Under the pieces are notes generated by a model. That model was not told the origin of the DNA, searched no databases, and was given only the letters and a program-made list of their open reading frames with translations. From positions 1 to 41,126 of the forward strand of contig JAHDDY010000026.1 of assembly GCA_020629115.1 (NCBI GenBank): a stretch of 41,126 bases of DNA, given 5' to 3'. The first letter of the stretch is position 1. Every line of letters starts with the position of its first letter. Made by a program: the position numbers and the translations under genes. Below, one piece after another: positions 7,339-14,704 of this stretch. Source of the DNA: Paracoccaceae bacterium. Its GTDB lineage: Bacteria > Pseudomonadota > Alphaproteobacteria > Rhodobacterales > Rhodobacteraceae.

Positions 7339-8256
7339 ATGACCGTTTCGCCCATCGCCCTCTCCTTCGAGTTGTTCCCCGCCAAGGGGGACATGGGAAA
7401 GGCGGCCATCCGCCGATGCGTGCGGGCGCTGTCGCCGATGCGGCCCCGGTTCTTCTCGGTCACCTACGGCGCGAACGGGTCCGACCGGGAGCGCACGCTC
7501 GGCGCGATCCGGGACCTGCGCGCGGGGGAGGCGGGTGTGCCGGTAGCGGGGCACCTGACCTGCGCGGGGGCCTCGCGCGGGGTGACGATGGGAATGGCGC
7601 GGGACTACGAGGTGGCCGGGGCGACCTGGGCCGTGGCCCTGCGCGGCGACGGCGAGGACGGCGCGGGCGGGGCCTTCGCCCCCGAGGCGGACGGCTTCGC
7701 CGATGCGCCGGAGCTGGTCGCGGCCCTACGCGGCGGGACGGGGCTGCGCATCGCGGTCGCGGGCTATCCCGAGCCGCATCCCGATTCGCGCGGGGAGGTG
7801 GCGGATATGGCGCATCTCAGGCGCAAGGTCGAGGCCGGGGCGGACGCGATCCTCACGCAGTTCTTCTTCGAGAACGACGATTTCTTCCGCTACGTCGAGG
7901 CGGTGCGCAAGGCGGGGATCGACGTGCCCGTCGTGCCCGGCATCATGCCCATACGCGATTTCGACAAGGTGGCGCGCTTCGCGCAGCGGTGCGGGGCGCG
8001 CATCCCGGCGCGGCTGGCCGAGCGGTTCGCCCTGGCCAAGGAGCGCGGCGCGACGAAGGAACTGGCCCTCGCCGTCTGCGCCGGGCAGTGCGACGATCTG
8101 CGCGAGGCGGGAGTGCGGGCCTTCCACTTCTACACGATGAACGATCCGGCCCTGACCCTGGGCACCTGTCAGGCGCTGGGCCTCGATCCGTCGCGGCCCG
8201 TGGGCGGCGGGGAGAGCGCCGAGGACGCGGCAGTCGCGGAGGCGATCCGCGCATGA
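7339..8256 (+). CDS. metF: 5,10-methylenetetrahydrofolate reductase
   Basis: A 305-residue FAD-dependent MTHFR that makes 5-methyltetrahydrofolate for methionine synthesis. It shows the family hallmarks in order: LSFELFPAKG near the N-terminus (substrate/FAD Glu), FFSVTYGANGS, HLTCAG, ALRGD, AVAGYPEPHPDS, ADAILTQFFFEND and VPVVPGIMPI, then the C-terminal HFYTMN segment. Length is standard for bacterial MetF. The ATG follows GGAG at 7326-7329. It is divergent from the three-gene C1 operon that contains a second, diverged MTHFR-like protein of the same length, and the two transcription units share a 195-base control region. No methionine synthase is adjacent. Confidence 0.93.
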   Translation: MTVSPIALSFELFPAKGDMGKAAIRRCVRALSPMRPRFFSVTYGANGSDRERTLGAIRDLRAGEAGVPVAGHLTCAGASRGVTMGMARDYEVAGATWAVALRGDGEDGAGGAFAPEADGFADAPELVAALRGGTGLRIAVAGYPEPHPDSRGEVADMAHLRRKVEAGADAILTQFFFENDDFFRYVEAVRKAGIDVPVVPGIMPIRDFDKVARFAQRCGARIPARLAERFALAKERGATKELALAVCAGQCDDLREAGVRAFHFYTMNDPALTLGTCQALGLDPSRPVGGGESAEDAAVAEAIRA

Positions 8257-8260
8257 CGGT

Positions 8261-8289
8261 TTGACGACAGGGCGTTATGCGCATAGGTT
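8261..8289 (+). promoter_or_regulatory. Candidate sigma-70 promoter for the ppx-rlmE unit
   Basis: TTGACG (8261-8266), then 17 bases, then TAGGTT (8284-8289), just after the metF stop. The -10 overlaps an 11-base palindrome AGGTTCAACCT (8285-8295). The -10 match is weak, so this is tentative. Confidence 0.35.
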
Positions 8290-8305
8290 CAACCTCAACG
8301 AGATA

Positions 8306-8330
8306 GGGCGTTCCAATCCTTTTAACGCCC
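8306..8330. other. Perfect 7-bp hairpin downstream of metF
   Basis: The arms GGGCGTT (8306-8312) and AACGCCC (8324-8330) enclose an 11-base loop. An extra copy of AGGGCGTT lies at 8269-8276. There is no T-run after the stem, so it could be a leader structure of the next gene, a regulator site, or a Rho-dependent terminator. Confidence 0.4.
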
Positions 8331-8408
8331 GCATGACCGAAATTGCGGGGTGACGCGCGGCACGGGATGCCCGGCGCGCGCCCTCGCAGGACCTTTGGGG
8401 GACGAGCT

Positions 8409-9614
8409 GTGCCGCCACCGCGCGACGCACCGCCCGAGTCGTCGCCGTCCCTTTCGGGGAGTGGCGCGCGCCGGAAGACGCCGCTGGACGCCCTCGACGG
8501 GGCCAAGCGCAAGCGGGAGAGGCGGCCGCCCCGGCGACGGGGGGGTCGCTTCGACCATATCTTCGCGGCGCTCGACCTGGGCACCAACAACTGCCGCCTG
8601 CTGATCGCCCGTCCCGACGGCGACGGCTTTCGCGTGCTCGACGCCTTCTCGCGCGTGGTCCGCCTCGGCGAGGGGGTGGACCATACCAACCGCCTGAGCG
8701 ACGTGGCCATGGACCGGGCCGTCGAGGCCCTGCACGTCTGCGCCGAGAAGATGAGCCGCCGGGGCGTCACCCGCGCCCGGGCCATCGCGACCGAGGCGTG
8801 CCGGCGGGCCGATAACGGGACCGAGTTCGTCGACCGGGTGCGCCGCGAGACCGGCCTTGCCCTCGACGTGATCGGCGCGGGCGAGGAGGCGCGGCTGGCG
8901 GTGGCGGGCTGCGCGCCCCTGTTCGACGCGCGCCGCGAATGCCTGCTGGTCTTCGACATCGGCGGGGGCAGTACCGAACTGGTCTGGATCGACCTCAGCC
9001 AGATGCCCCGCAACCGCCGCCGCGACATCCTGCTCGGGGTCCAGACCCGGGGCGTGGACGCCGCGCGGCTGGCGCTGGACATCAAGACCCTGGCCGCGAA
9101 CGCGCACTGGACCTCGCTCCCCGTCGGCGTCGTCACCTTGGCCGAGCGGTTCAAGACGGTGGCGAACGAGCGCGAGCGGTTCGACGGGATGCGCGACCAT
9201 ACCATGTCGCTCATCGCCCCCTTCGCCGCGACCGGGGCCGGGGCGACCGAGGACCGGCTGATGCGGATGCAGCTCCTGGGCACGTCGGGCACCGTGACCA
9301 CGCTGGCGGGCGTGCATCTCGACCTGCCGCGCTACAACCGCTCGATGGTCGACGGGCTGTGGATGCGGCGGCTGGAACTGTCGGCGCTGATCGACAACCT
9401 GCTGACGATGGACAGGGTGCAGCGGTCGATGATCCCCTGCATCGGCGACGACCGCTCCGAGCTGGTCATCTCCGGCGCGGCCATCCTGAGCGCCATCCTG
9501 CATTACTGGCCGACCGAGAAGCTGCGCGTGGCCGACCGGGGCCTGCGCGAGGGGCTGCTCTACGGCCTGATGAACCGCGAGGACGCGATGGAACGCGCGG
9601 GGAGGCAGCGATGA
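8409..9614 (+). CDS. Ppx/GppA-family phosphatase
   Basis: An exopolyphosphatase/guanosine pentaphosphatase family protein of the ASKHA fold. It is about 401 residues from GTG 8409. The phosphate-binding loops are [13 protein letters not shown] and [13 protein letters not shown], with [10 protein letters not shown] and [13 protein letters not shown] as further family motifs. It hydrolyses inorganic polyphosphate or pppGpp; sequence alone does not decide which. About 45 residues at the N-terminus are Arg/Pro-rich and unlikely to be folded. The start is uncertain: GTG 8409 has a GGGGGA at 8396-8401, while TTG 8343 and ATG 8367 are in frame but lack a good site. Its stop overlaps the rlmE ATG (ATGA). 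Confidence 0.88.
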   Translation: MPPPRDAPPESSPSLSGSGARRKTPLDALDGAKRKRERRPPRRRGGRFDHIFAALDLGTNNCRLLIARPDGDGFRVLDAFSRVVRLGEGVDHTNRLSDVAMDRAVEALHVCAEKMSRRGVTRARAIATEACRRADNGTEFVDRVRRETGLALDVIGAGEEARLAVAGCAPLFDARRECLLVFDIGGGSTELVWIDLSQMPRNRRRDILLGVQTRGVDAARLALDIKTLAANAHWTSLPVGVVTLAERFKTVANERERFDGMRDHTMSLIAPFAATGAGATEDRLMRMQLLGTSGTVTTLAGVHLDLPRYNRSMVDGLWMRRLELSALIDNLLTMDRVQRSMIPCIGDDRSELVISGAAILSAILHYWPTEKLRVADRGLREGLLYGLMNREDAMERAGRQR

Positions 9615-10333
9615 AGAAGCCGGCGAAGGGCGATTCGGGCCGGGGCCAGCGGCACCTGCACGAGAAGGTGAAGACCGCGAAGGGGCGCAAGCTGTCCTCC
9701 AAGCTGTGGCTGGAGCGCCAGCTCAACGACCCCTACGTCAAGCGCGCGGTGGCCGAGAACCGCCGCTCCCGCGCCGCCTTCAAGATCATGGAGATCGACG
9801 AGAAGTTCCGCTTTCTGACTCCCGGCAAGCGGGTGGTGGATCTGGGCTGCGCGCCGGGGGGCTGGTGCCAGGTCGCCGCCGAGCGGGTCAACGCGACCGG
9901 CGAGCGGGGCGGCAAGCCGCGGGGCTTCGTCCTCGGCGTCGATCTTCAGGAAGTCGACCCTATCCCCGGCGTCACGCTCATGCAGCTCGATTTCATGGCG
10001 GAGGGGGCGGACGCGGCGGTCAAGGCCGAGCTGGGCGGGCCGGCGGATATCGTCCTGTCCGACATGGCCGCGTCCTCGACCGGCCACCGCCAGACCGATC
10101 ACCTGCGCATCGTCGCCCTGTGCGAGACGGCGGCCCTCTTCGCGCGCGAGACGCTGACGCCGGGCGGGGTGTTCGTGGCGAAGGTCCTGCGCGGGGGGGC
10201 GGACGCGGACCTCCTGACCATGCTCAAGCGCGACTTCACCACGGTGCGCCATTTCAAGCCCGGCGCGAGCCGCAGCGACAGCGCGGAGATCTTCGTCGTG
10301 GCGCAGGGGTTCCGGGGCGGTGCGCGCGACTGA
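9611..10333 (+). CDS. rlmE: 23S rRNA (uridine-2'-O-)-methyltransferase
   Basis: A 240-residue FtsJ/RrmJ methyltransferase that methylates the 2'-OH of a uridine in the A loop of 23S rRNA using S-adenosylmethionine. The cofactor motif is DLGCAPGGW (77-85). The catalytic K-D-K-E set is visible as K58 (RAAFKI), D151 (LSDMAA), K191 (VAKVLR) and E226 (SAEIF). It has a basic N-terminal extension (about 1-50) typical of alphaproteobacterial members. The ATG overlaps the stop of the Ppx/GppA gene, an association common in alphaproteobacteria. Confidence 0.94.
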   Translation: MKKPAKGDSGRGQRHLHEKVKTAKGRKLSSKLWLERQLNDPYVKRAVAENRRSRAAFKIMEIDEKFRFLTPGKRVVDLGCAPGGWCQVAAERVNATGERGGKPRGFVLGVDLQEVDPIPGVTLMQLDFMAEGADAAVKAELGGPADIVLSDMAASSTGHRQTDHLRIVALCETAALFARETLTPGGVFVAKVLRGGADADLLTMLKRDFTTVRHFKPGASRSDSAEIFVVAQGFRGGARD

Positions 10334-10353
10334 ACGGCGCGGACGCGGGCAAG

Positions 10354-10367
10354 CGCCTTGCAAGGCG
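10354..10367. promoter_or_regulatory. 14-base perfect palindrome before the ABC ATPase gene
   Basis: CGCCTTG followed directly by its reverse complement CAAGGCG, with no spacer. It lies 21 bases after rlmE and 64 bases before the ABC ATPase start. A dimeric-repressor site is more likely than a hairpin, because the arms leave no loop. No regulator is identified. Confidence 0.35.
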
Positions 10368-10431
10368 GTGCGGCCTGTCCTACGTAGAAAATCCGATTGA
10401 AACGCTCGGCTTAACCGATACAGGGCCATCC

Positions 10432-11565
10432 ATGACCCGTCTCTCGCTGGACAGCCTGCGCAAGACCTTCGGCGGTACCGACGCCGTGCGCGACGTGTCG
10501 ATCGACATCGCGCCGGGGGAGGTGGTATGCCTGCTCGGCCCGTCGGGCTGCGGCAAGTCCACCACGCTGCGCATCGCCGCCGGGGTCGAGCGGCAGACGG
10601 CGGGGCGGGTGCTGATCGACGGGGAGGCGGTCTCGGACGAGACGCGCCACGACCCGCCGGAGAAGCGCTCCATCGGCCTGATGTTCCAGGATTTCGCCCT
10701 CTTTCCGCATCTCAGGGTGGTCGACAACGTCGCCTTCGGCCTGACCGCCCTGCCGCGCGGGGAACGGCGGGGGGTCGCGGCGGCGTATCTGGCGCGGGTG
10801 GACATGAGCGGTCACGCCGACAAGTACCCGCACGAGCTGTCGGGCGGCGAGCAGCAGCGCGTGGCGCTCGCCCGGGCGCTCGCCCCGCGCCCGCAGGTCA
10901 TGCTGATGGACGAGCCGTTCTCCGGTCTCGACAACCGGCTGCGCGACGAGGTGCGCGACGCGGCGCTATCGGTGCTCAAGGCCGAGGGGTCCGCCGTGCT
11001 GCTGGTGACCCACGACCCGGAGGAGGCCCTGCGCATGGCCGACCGCATCGCCCTGATGCGGGGCGGGCGGATCGAGCAGGTGGGCGCGCCGTACCACATC
11101 TACAACAACCCCAAGGACCGGGCGGCGGCGGCGTTCTTCTCCGACCTCAACGTCATTCACGGCGTCGTGCGCTCGCGCCAGACCGACACGCCCTTCGGCC
11201 TGTTCCTGACGCCGGGGCTGGTGGACGACGCGGATGTCGAGATCGTCGTCCGGCCCCAGCACCTGCGCATCGACCTCGACGAGGGCCGCGCGCCCGAATC
11301 GACCGCCCGCACCGGCGTCGCCGCGCCCGGGACGGTGGTGCGCGCGCGCTTCATGGGGTCCGAGAGCCTGATCGAGGTGGGCATGGAGCATGACGGCTCG
11401 ATCCTGCGCGCGACCGTGCCGGGGGTGTTCACGCCCGAACGGGGGCGGCGGGTCTGGCTGTCGCTGCGGCGCGAGGCGTGCCACCTGTTCCCCTGCGCGG
11501 CCCAGAGCAAGGTGCGCTCGCCCTACGTCCACGGGGACGAGGCCGCCATCCGCGACACGGCCTGA
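10432..11565 (+). CDS. Orphan ABC transporter ATP-binding protein, FbpC/PotA-like
   Basis: A 377-residue importer-type ATPase. Walker A is GPSGCGKS (36-43), the Q-loop is Q86, the signature is LSGGE followed by QQ (136-142), Walker B is VMLMDEP (156-162), and the H-loop His is in LVTHDPEEA. A C-terminal TOBE-like domain follows (about 240-360). The closest pattern is the iron(III)/polyamine/sulfate importer group, with FbpC-like length. No permease or binding protein lies on either side: rlmE is upstream and tatA downstream. It must therefore pair with components elsewhere, and the substrate is unknown. The ATG sits in a GGGCCATCC context with no strong Shine-Dalgarno. Confidence 0.85.
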   Translation: MTRLSLDSLRKTFGGTDAVRDVSIDIAPGEVVCLLGPSGCGKSTTLRIAAGVERQTAGRVLIDGEAVSDETRHDPPEKRSIGLMFQDFALFPHLRVVDNVAFGLTALPRGERRGVAAAYLARVDMSGHADKYPHELSGGEQQRVALARALAPRPQVMLMDEPFSGLDNRLRDEVRDAALSVLKAEGSAVLLVTHDPEEALRMADRIALMRGGRIEQVGAPYHIYNNPKDRAAAAFFSDLNVIHGVVRSRQTDTPFGLFLTPGLVDDADVEIVVRPQHLRIDLDEGRAPESTARTGVAAPGTVVRARFMGSESLIEVGMEHDGSILRATVPGVFTPERGRRVWLSLRREACHLFPCAAQSKVRSPYVHGDEAAIRDTA

Positions 11566-11643
11566 AACTGCGACCTTTCCGGGGCGGGGGGCGTTTTCCC
11601 TTTAACGGGAGCGGGCAAACCCTTATGTGTGAGCGCAACGGGA

Positions 11644-11668
11644 CGCGCGGGCTTCGAGCCGCCGCGCG
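11644..11668 (+). other. Stem-loop in the tatA leader
   Basis: An inner GGCT-TCG-AGCC stem is extended by six more GC pairs across a 2-base bulge. It ends 28 bases before the tatA ATG. It could terminate upstream transcription or shape the tat leader. No T-run follows. Confidence 0.35.
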
Positions 11669-11695
11669 GGATCAACGCAATACGGGAGGTCATCC

Positions 11696-11965
11696 ATGGG
11701 TGGCATCAGCATCTGGCAGCTCGCCATCGTCGGCATCCTGGTGGTGCTTCTCTTCGGCCGGGGCAAGATCTCCGAGCTGATGGGCGACGTGGCCAAGGGC
11801 ATCAAGAGCTTCAAGAAGGGCATGAAGGACGACGAGGACGAGACGCTCGACACCGCGCGGACAGAGCGCGTGGTGGCGGACCGCACGGTCGCAGATCGCC
11901 CTGTGACGGATGGCCCGGCCGAGCCGATCGACGTGACGCCCCGCAAGGAGCGCGACAGCGCCTGA
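11696..11965 (+). CDS. tatA: Twin-arginine translocase subunit TatA
   Basis: An 89-residue protein with one N-terminal transmembrane helix (about 5-20, [17 protein letters not shown]), then the conserved Phe-Gly hinge (FGRGKI) and an amphipathic helix ([20 protein letters not shown]), followed by an acidic, variable tail. TatA oligomers form the passage for folded twin-arginine substrates across the inner membrane. The MGG-x-S-I-W-Q-L start is the standard TatA form. A strong GGGAGGT precedes the ATG. It is the first gene of a tatA-tatB-tatC operon. Confidence 0.96.
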   Translation: MGGISIWQLAIVGILVVLLFGRGKISELMGDVAKGIKSFKKGMKDDEDETLDTARTERVVADRTVADRPVTDGPAEPIDVTPRKERDSA

Positions 11966-11992
11966 CGCGCGTCGCCCGAGGAGCGCGTCCGC

Positions 11993-12466
11993 ATGTTCGG
12001 CAATTTCAGCCTTCCCGAGCTTCTGGTCGTCGGCGCGCTCGCGCTGATCGTCATCGGGCCGAAGGACCTGCCCCGCATGATGCGGCAGGTGGGCCGCTTC
12101 GTCGGGCAGGCGCGCGGGCTGGCGCGGCAGTTCCAGGATTCGATGAACGACGCCGCCCGCGAAGCCGATCTGGAGGAGTTCCGCGAGGCGCGCAAGCTGC
12201 TGAAGGGCAAGTCCGGCGTGACGGACGTGCTCAACGAGACGGTCGGGCTGGACGAGAAGCCGGACAGGCCGCCGAAGCCGAAAAGCCCCGTCCTCTCCGC
12301 CGAGGAGATGAGGGAGCGGGCCGAGGAATCGGGTTTCGGCCCCGCCGCCCTGGCTGAACGCAAGGCTGCCGAGGAGGCGGCGCAGGTCGCGGCGAGCGAC
12401 CCGCCCCCGCCCCCGCCGCCCGCCGACGGGCAGCCCCCCCGGACCGCCGACGCGAAATCCGGCTGA
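11993..12466 (+). CDS. tatB: Twin-arginine translocase subunit TatB
   Basis: A 157-residue protein. The N-terminal helix carries LPELLVVGALALIVIGPKDLP, with the Glu near residue 9 and the Gly-Pro hinge characteristic of TatB. A long amphipathic helix follows (RMMRQVGRFVGQARGLARQFQ), then a charged helix and a Pro-rich tail with a run of seven prolines near the end. TatB binds TatC and receives signal peptides. It lies 27 bases after tatA, behind GAGGAG, and 16 bases before tatC. Confidence 0.95.
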   Translation: MFGNFSLPELLVVGALALIVIGPKDLPRMMRQVGRFVGQARGLARQFQDSMNDAAREADLEEFREARKLLKGKSGVTDVLNETVGLDEKPDRPPKPKSPVLSAEEMRERAEESGFGPAALAERKAAEEAAQVAASDPPPPPPPADGQPPRTADAKSG

Positions 12467-12482
12467 ACCGGGATCATCGACC

Positions 12483-13280
12483 ATGACGGACGACCATATC
12501 GACGCCTCGAAGGCCCCGCTCATCGAGCACCTTTCCGAGCTGCGCGACCGACTGATAAAATCCTTCATCGGCCTGGCCGTGGCCTTCGTCGTCTGCATCG
12601 TCTTCCGCAACGAGATCGTCGATTTCCTGTCCTACCCCCTGCTGCGCATCCGGCCCGACGCCGAACTGATCGTGCTGTCGCCGCAGGAGCTGTTCTTCAC
12701 GGTCATCAACATCGCGCTGTGGGGGGCGTTCTTCCTCGCCTTCCCGGTGATCGCGGCGCAGGTATGGGGCTTCGTCGCGCCGGGCCTCTACAAGAACGAG
12801 CAGGGCGCGTTCCTGCCCTTCCTGATCGCGACGCCGTTCCTGTTCTTCCTGGGGGCCTCGCTCGCCTATTTCGTCGTCATCCCGCTGGCGCTCGACTGGC
12901 TCATCAACTTCGCCGAGGCGGAGAAGAACATCTCCGTCGAGACGAGCTATTCGGTGAAGCAGTTCATCGGCTTCATCAAGACGCTGCTCTTCGCCTTCGG
13001 GGTCAGCTTCCAGTTGCCCGTCCTGCTGACGCTGCTCGGCAAGGCCGGGATCGTGACGGCGGACGGCCTGCGCGAATGGCGCAAGTACGCCATCGTCGGC
13101 ATCGCCTTCATGGCCATGATCCTCACCCCGCCCGACCCCATCAGCCAGCTCGCGCTCGGCGTGCCGACCTACCTGCTCTACGAGATATCCATCCATCTCG
13201 TCGCGATGCTCGAACGCAAGGAGAAGAAGCGCCGCAGGGATCTGGGGTTGGACGACGACGACGAGGATGACGCGACGTGA
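12483..13280 (+). CDS. tatC: Twin-arginine translocase subunit TatC
   Basis: A 265-residue inner-membrane protein with six predicted spans that recognises the twin-arginine signal peptide. Conserved features are the N-terminal HLSELRDRLIKS segment with its key Glu, SPQELFFTVI in the first periplasmic region, the FPV-x-AAQVWGFVAPGLY-x-x-E loop, and the C-terminal LTPPDPISQ segment. The tail is Lys/Arg- then Asp-rich. Its TGA overlaps the GTG start of the following ATPase gene (GTGA at 13277-13280). Confidence 0.96.
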   Translation: MTDDHIDASKAPLIEHLSELRDRLIKSFIGLAVAFVVCIVFRNEIVDFLSYPLLRIRPDAELIVLSPQELFFTVINIALWGAFFLAFPVIAAQVWGFVAPGLYKNEQGAFLPFLIATPFLFFLGASLAYFVVIPLALDWLINFAEAEKNISVETSYSVKQFIGFIKTLLFAFGVSFQLPVLLTLLGKAGIVTADGLREWRKYAIVGIAFMAMILTPPDPISQLALGVPTYLLYEISIHLVAMLERKEKKRRRDLGLDDDDEDDAT

Positions 13281-14140
13281 ACGAGGATGCGCTGATCCGC
13301 ATCGCCGAGGCGCTGGAGCGGATTTCGCCGCCCCCCGCGCCGCCCCCCGATTTCGAGGCGGTGGCGGCGTGGGTCTGGCATCCGGGGGAGACGCCCGCGC
13401 GGGATGCGCTCGCCCCGGTGGCGGCGGTGAACCGGGTCGACCTGGACCTGCTGCAGGGCATCGACCGGGCGCGCGATACCCTGCTCGACAACACCCGCCG
13501 CTTCGCGAACGGCCTGCCGGCGAACAATGCCCTCCTGTGGGGCGCGCGGGGGATGGGCAAGTCTTCGCTGGTGAAGGCCGCGCACGCGGCGGTGAACGCC
13601 GAGGGCGCGCGATTGCTGCTGGTCGAGGTGCTGCGCGACGACATTCCCACCCTGCACCGCCTGCTCGCCATCGTGCGCGCCACGCCAGAGCGGCGCTTCT
13701 TGATGTTCTGCGACGACCTCAGCTTCGACTGGGACGACACGCATTACAAGTCGCTCAAGGCCGCGCTCGACGGGGGGGTCGAGGGGCGGCCCGCGAACGC
13801 GCTGTTCTACGCCACCTCCAACCGCCGCCACCTCATGCCCCGCGACATGATCGAGAACGAGCAGCGTGTGGGCATCAATCCGGGCGAGGCGACGGAGGAG
13901 AAGGTCTCGCTGTCCGACCGCTTCGGCCTGTGGCTGGGCTTCCACCCTTGCGACCAGGGCGAGTTCCTGGCCATGATCCGCCGCTACTGCGACGCCTACG
14001 GCATCGGGATCGACGAGAAGACCCTGCGCGCGGAAGCCATCGAATGGCGGCAGACGCGCGGCGCACTCTCGGGCCGCGTGGCGTGGCAGTTCGTGCAGGA
14101 CCTGGCCGGGCGGCGCGGCGTGCCGCTGAGGAGAGCGTGA
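13277..14140 (+). CDS. DUF815 AAA-type ATPase
   Basis: A 287-residue P-loop protein of the DUF815 family. Walker A is GARGMGKS (89-96), Walker B is RRFLMFCDDLSF (about 136-147), and a sensor-1-like region is LFYATSNRRHL. A lid with SDRFGLWLGFHP follows. Such proteins are widespread, predicted AAA+ ATPases without an established function. It uses a GTG start that overlaps the tatC stop, and its own TGA overlaps the idi ATG, so it is likely translated in step with both. A link to Tat export is only suggested by the operon. Confidence 0.88.
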   Translation: MNEDALIRIAEALERISPPPAPPPDFEAVAAWVWHPGETPARDALAPVAAVNRVDLDLLQGIDRARDTLLDNTRRFANGLPANNALLWGARGMGKSSLVKAAHAAVNAEGARLLLVEVLRDDIPTLHRLLAIVRATPERRFLMFCDDLSFDWDDTHYKSLKAALDGGVEGRPANALFYATSNRRHLMPRDMIENEQRVGINPGEATEEKVSLSDRFGLWLGFHPCDQGEFLAMIRRYCDAYGIGIDEKTLRAEAIEWRQTRGALSGRVAWQFVQDLAGRRGVPLRRA

Positions 14141-14658
14141 TGCCCCAGATCATCCCCGCCATCGCCGAGGACGGCAGCCTCTACAGGATCGAGAAGATGG
14201 AGGCGCACCGGCGGGGCGTGCTGCATCTGGCGATATCGGTCTTCGTCTTCGACGGGGACGTCATGCTGGTGCAGCGGCGGGCGGCGTCGAAATACCATTG
14301 CCCCGGCCAATGGGCCAATGCCTGCTGCTCGCATCCGCACTGGGAGGAGAGCGCCGCCGACGCCGCCGCGCGCCGCCTGCGCGAGGAGCTGGGCTGCACC
14401 CTGCCCCTGCACGACAGGGGAGAGACGACGTATCGCGCGGATGTCGGCGGCGGATTGTGGGAGCACGAGCGGGTGACGCTGTTCCGGGGCGACATCGCGC
14501 GCGGCGACCTCGCCTTCGACCCGAACCCCGACGAGGTGTCGGAGGTGCGCTGGGCGAGCGTCGATGCCCTGCGCGCGGAAGCGGCCCGCGCCCCCGAGAC
14601 CATCACCCCCTGGTTCCGCATCTATCTGGAACGGTGGGAGGGGCTGGGCGTCGCGTAG
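14140..14658 (+). CDS. idi: Isopentenyl-diphosphate delta-isomerase, type 1
   Basis: A 172-residue Nudix-fold enzyme that interconverts isopentenyl and dimethylallyl diphosphate for isoprenoid synthesis. Catalytic Cys63 lies in WANACCSHP (E. coli counterpart NSVCGHP), and the second active-site element is the EHE motif in GLWEHERVTLF. The metal-binding Nudix region reads AARRLREELG. RRAASKYHCPGQW matches the substrate-binding loop. Most type 1 enzymes are this short. The ATG overlaps the stop of the DUF815 gene, placing idi as the last gene of the tat operon. A hairpin follows before the convergent XrtA locus. Confidence 0.94.
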   Translation: MPQIIPAIAEDGSLYRIEKMEAHRRGVLHLAISVFVFDGDVMLVQRRAASKYHCPGQWANACCSHPHWEESAADAAARRLREELGCTLPLHDRGETTYRADVGGGLWEHERVTLFRGDIARGDLAFDPNPDEVSEVRWASVDALRAEAARAPETITPWFRIYLERWEGLGVA

Positions 14659-14662
14659 CCAC

Positions 14663-14683
14663 CGCCGGGCGCTGGACCCGGCG
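14663..14683. terminator. Hairpin between convergent idi and prsT
   Basis: Arms CGCCGGG and CCCGGCG form a perfect 7-bp stem with a 7-base loop in the 46-base gap between two converging operons. It is suited to act on both strands. No T-run is present. Confidence 0.5.
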
Positions 14684-14704
14684 ATGGCCTCGTCGGCCGG
14701 TCGC

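Noticed and set aside
8306-8330. Hairpin after metF as an intrinsic terminator
   Set aside because: No T-run follows the stem, and the loop rather than the 3' side is T-rich. It is kept only as an unassigned hairpin.
10432-11565. Naming the orphan ABC ATPase fbpC
   Set aside because: Sequence pattern alone does not separate iron, polyamine and sulfate/thiosulfate importers, and there are no transporter partners nearby.
14263-14345. Possible tRNA-like fold near idi
   Set aside because: It lies within the conserved idi coding sequence, and I could not find acceptor and T-arm pairing typical of a tRNA.
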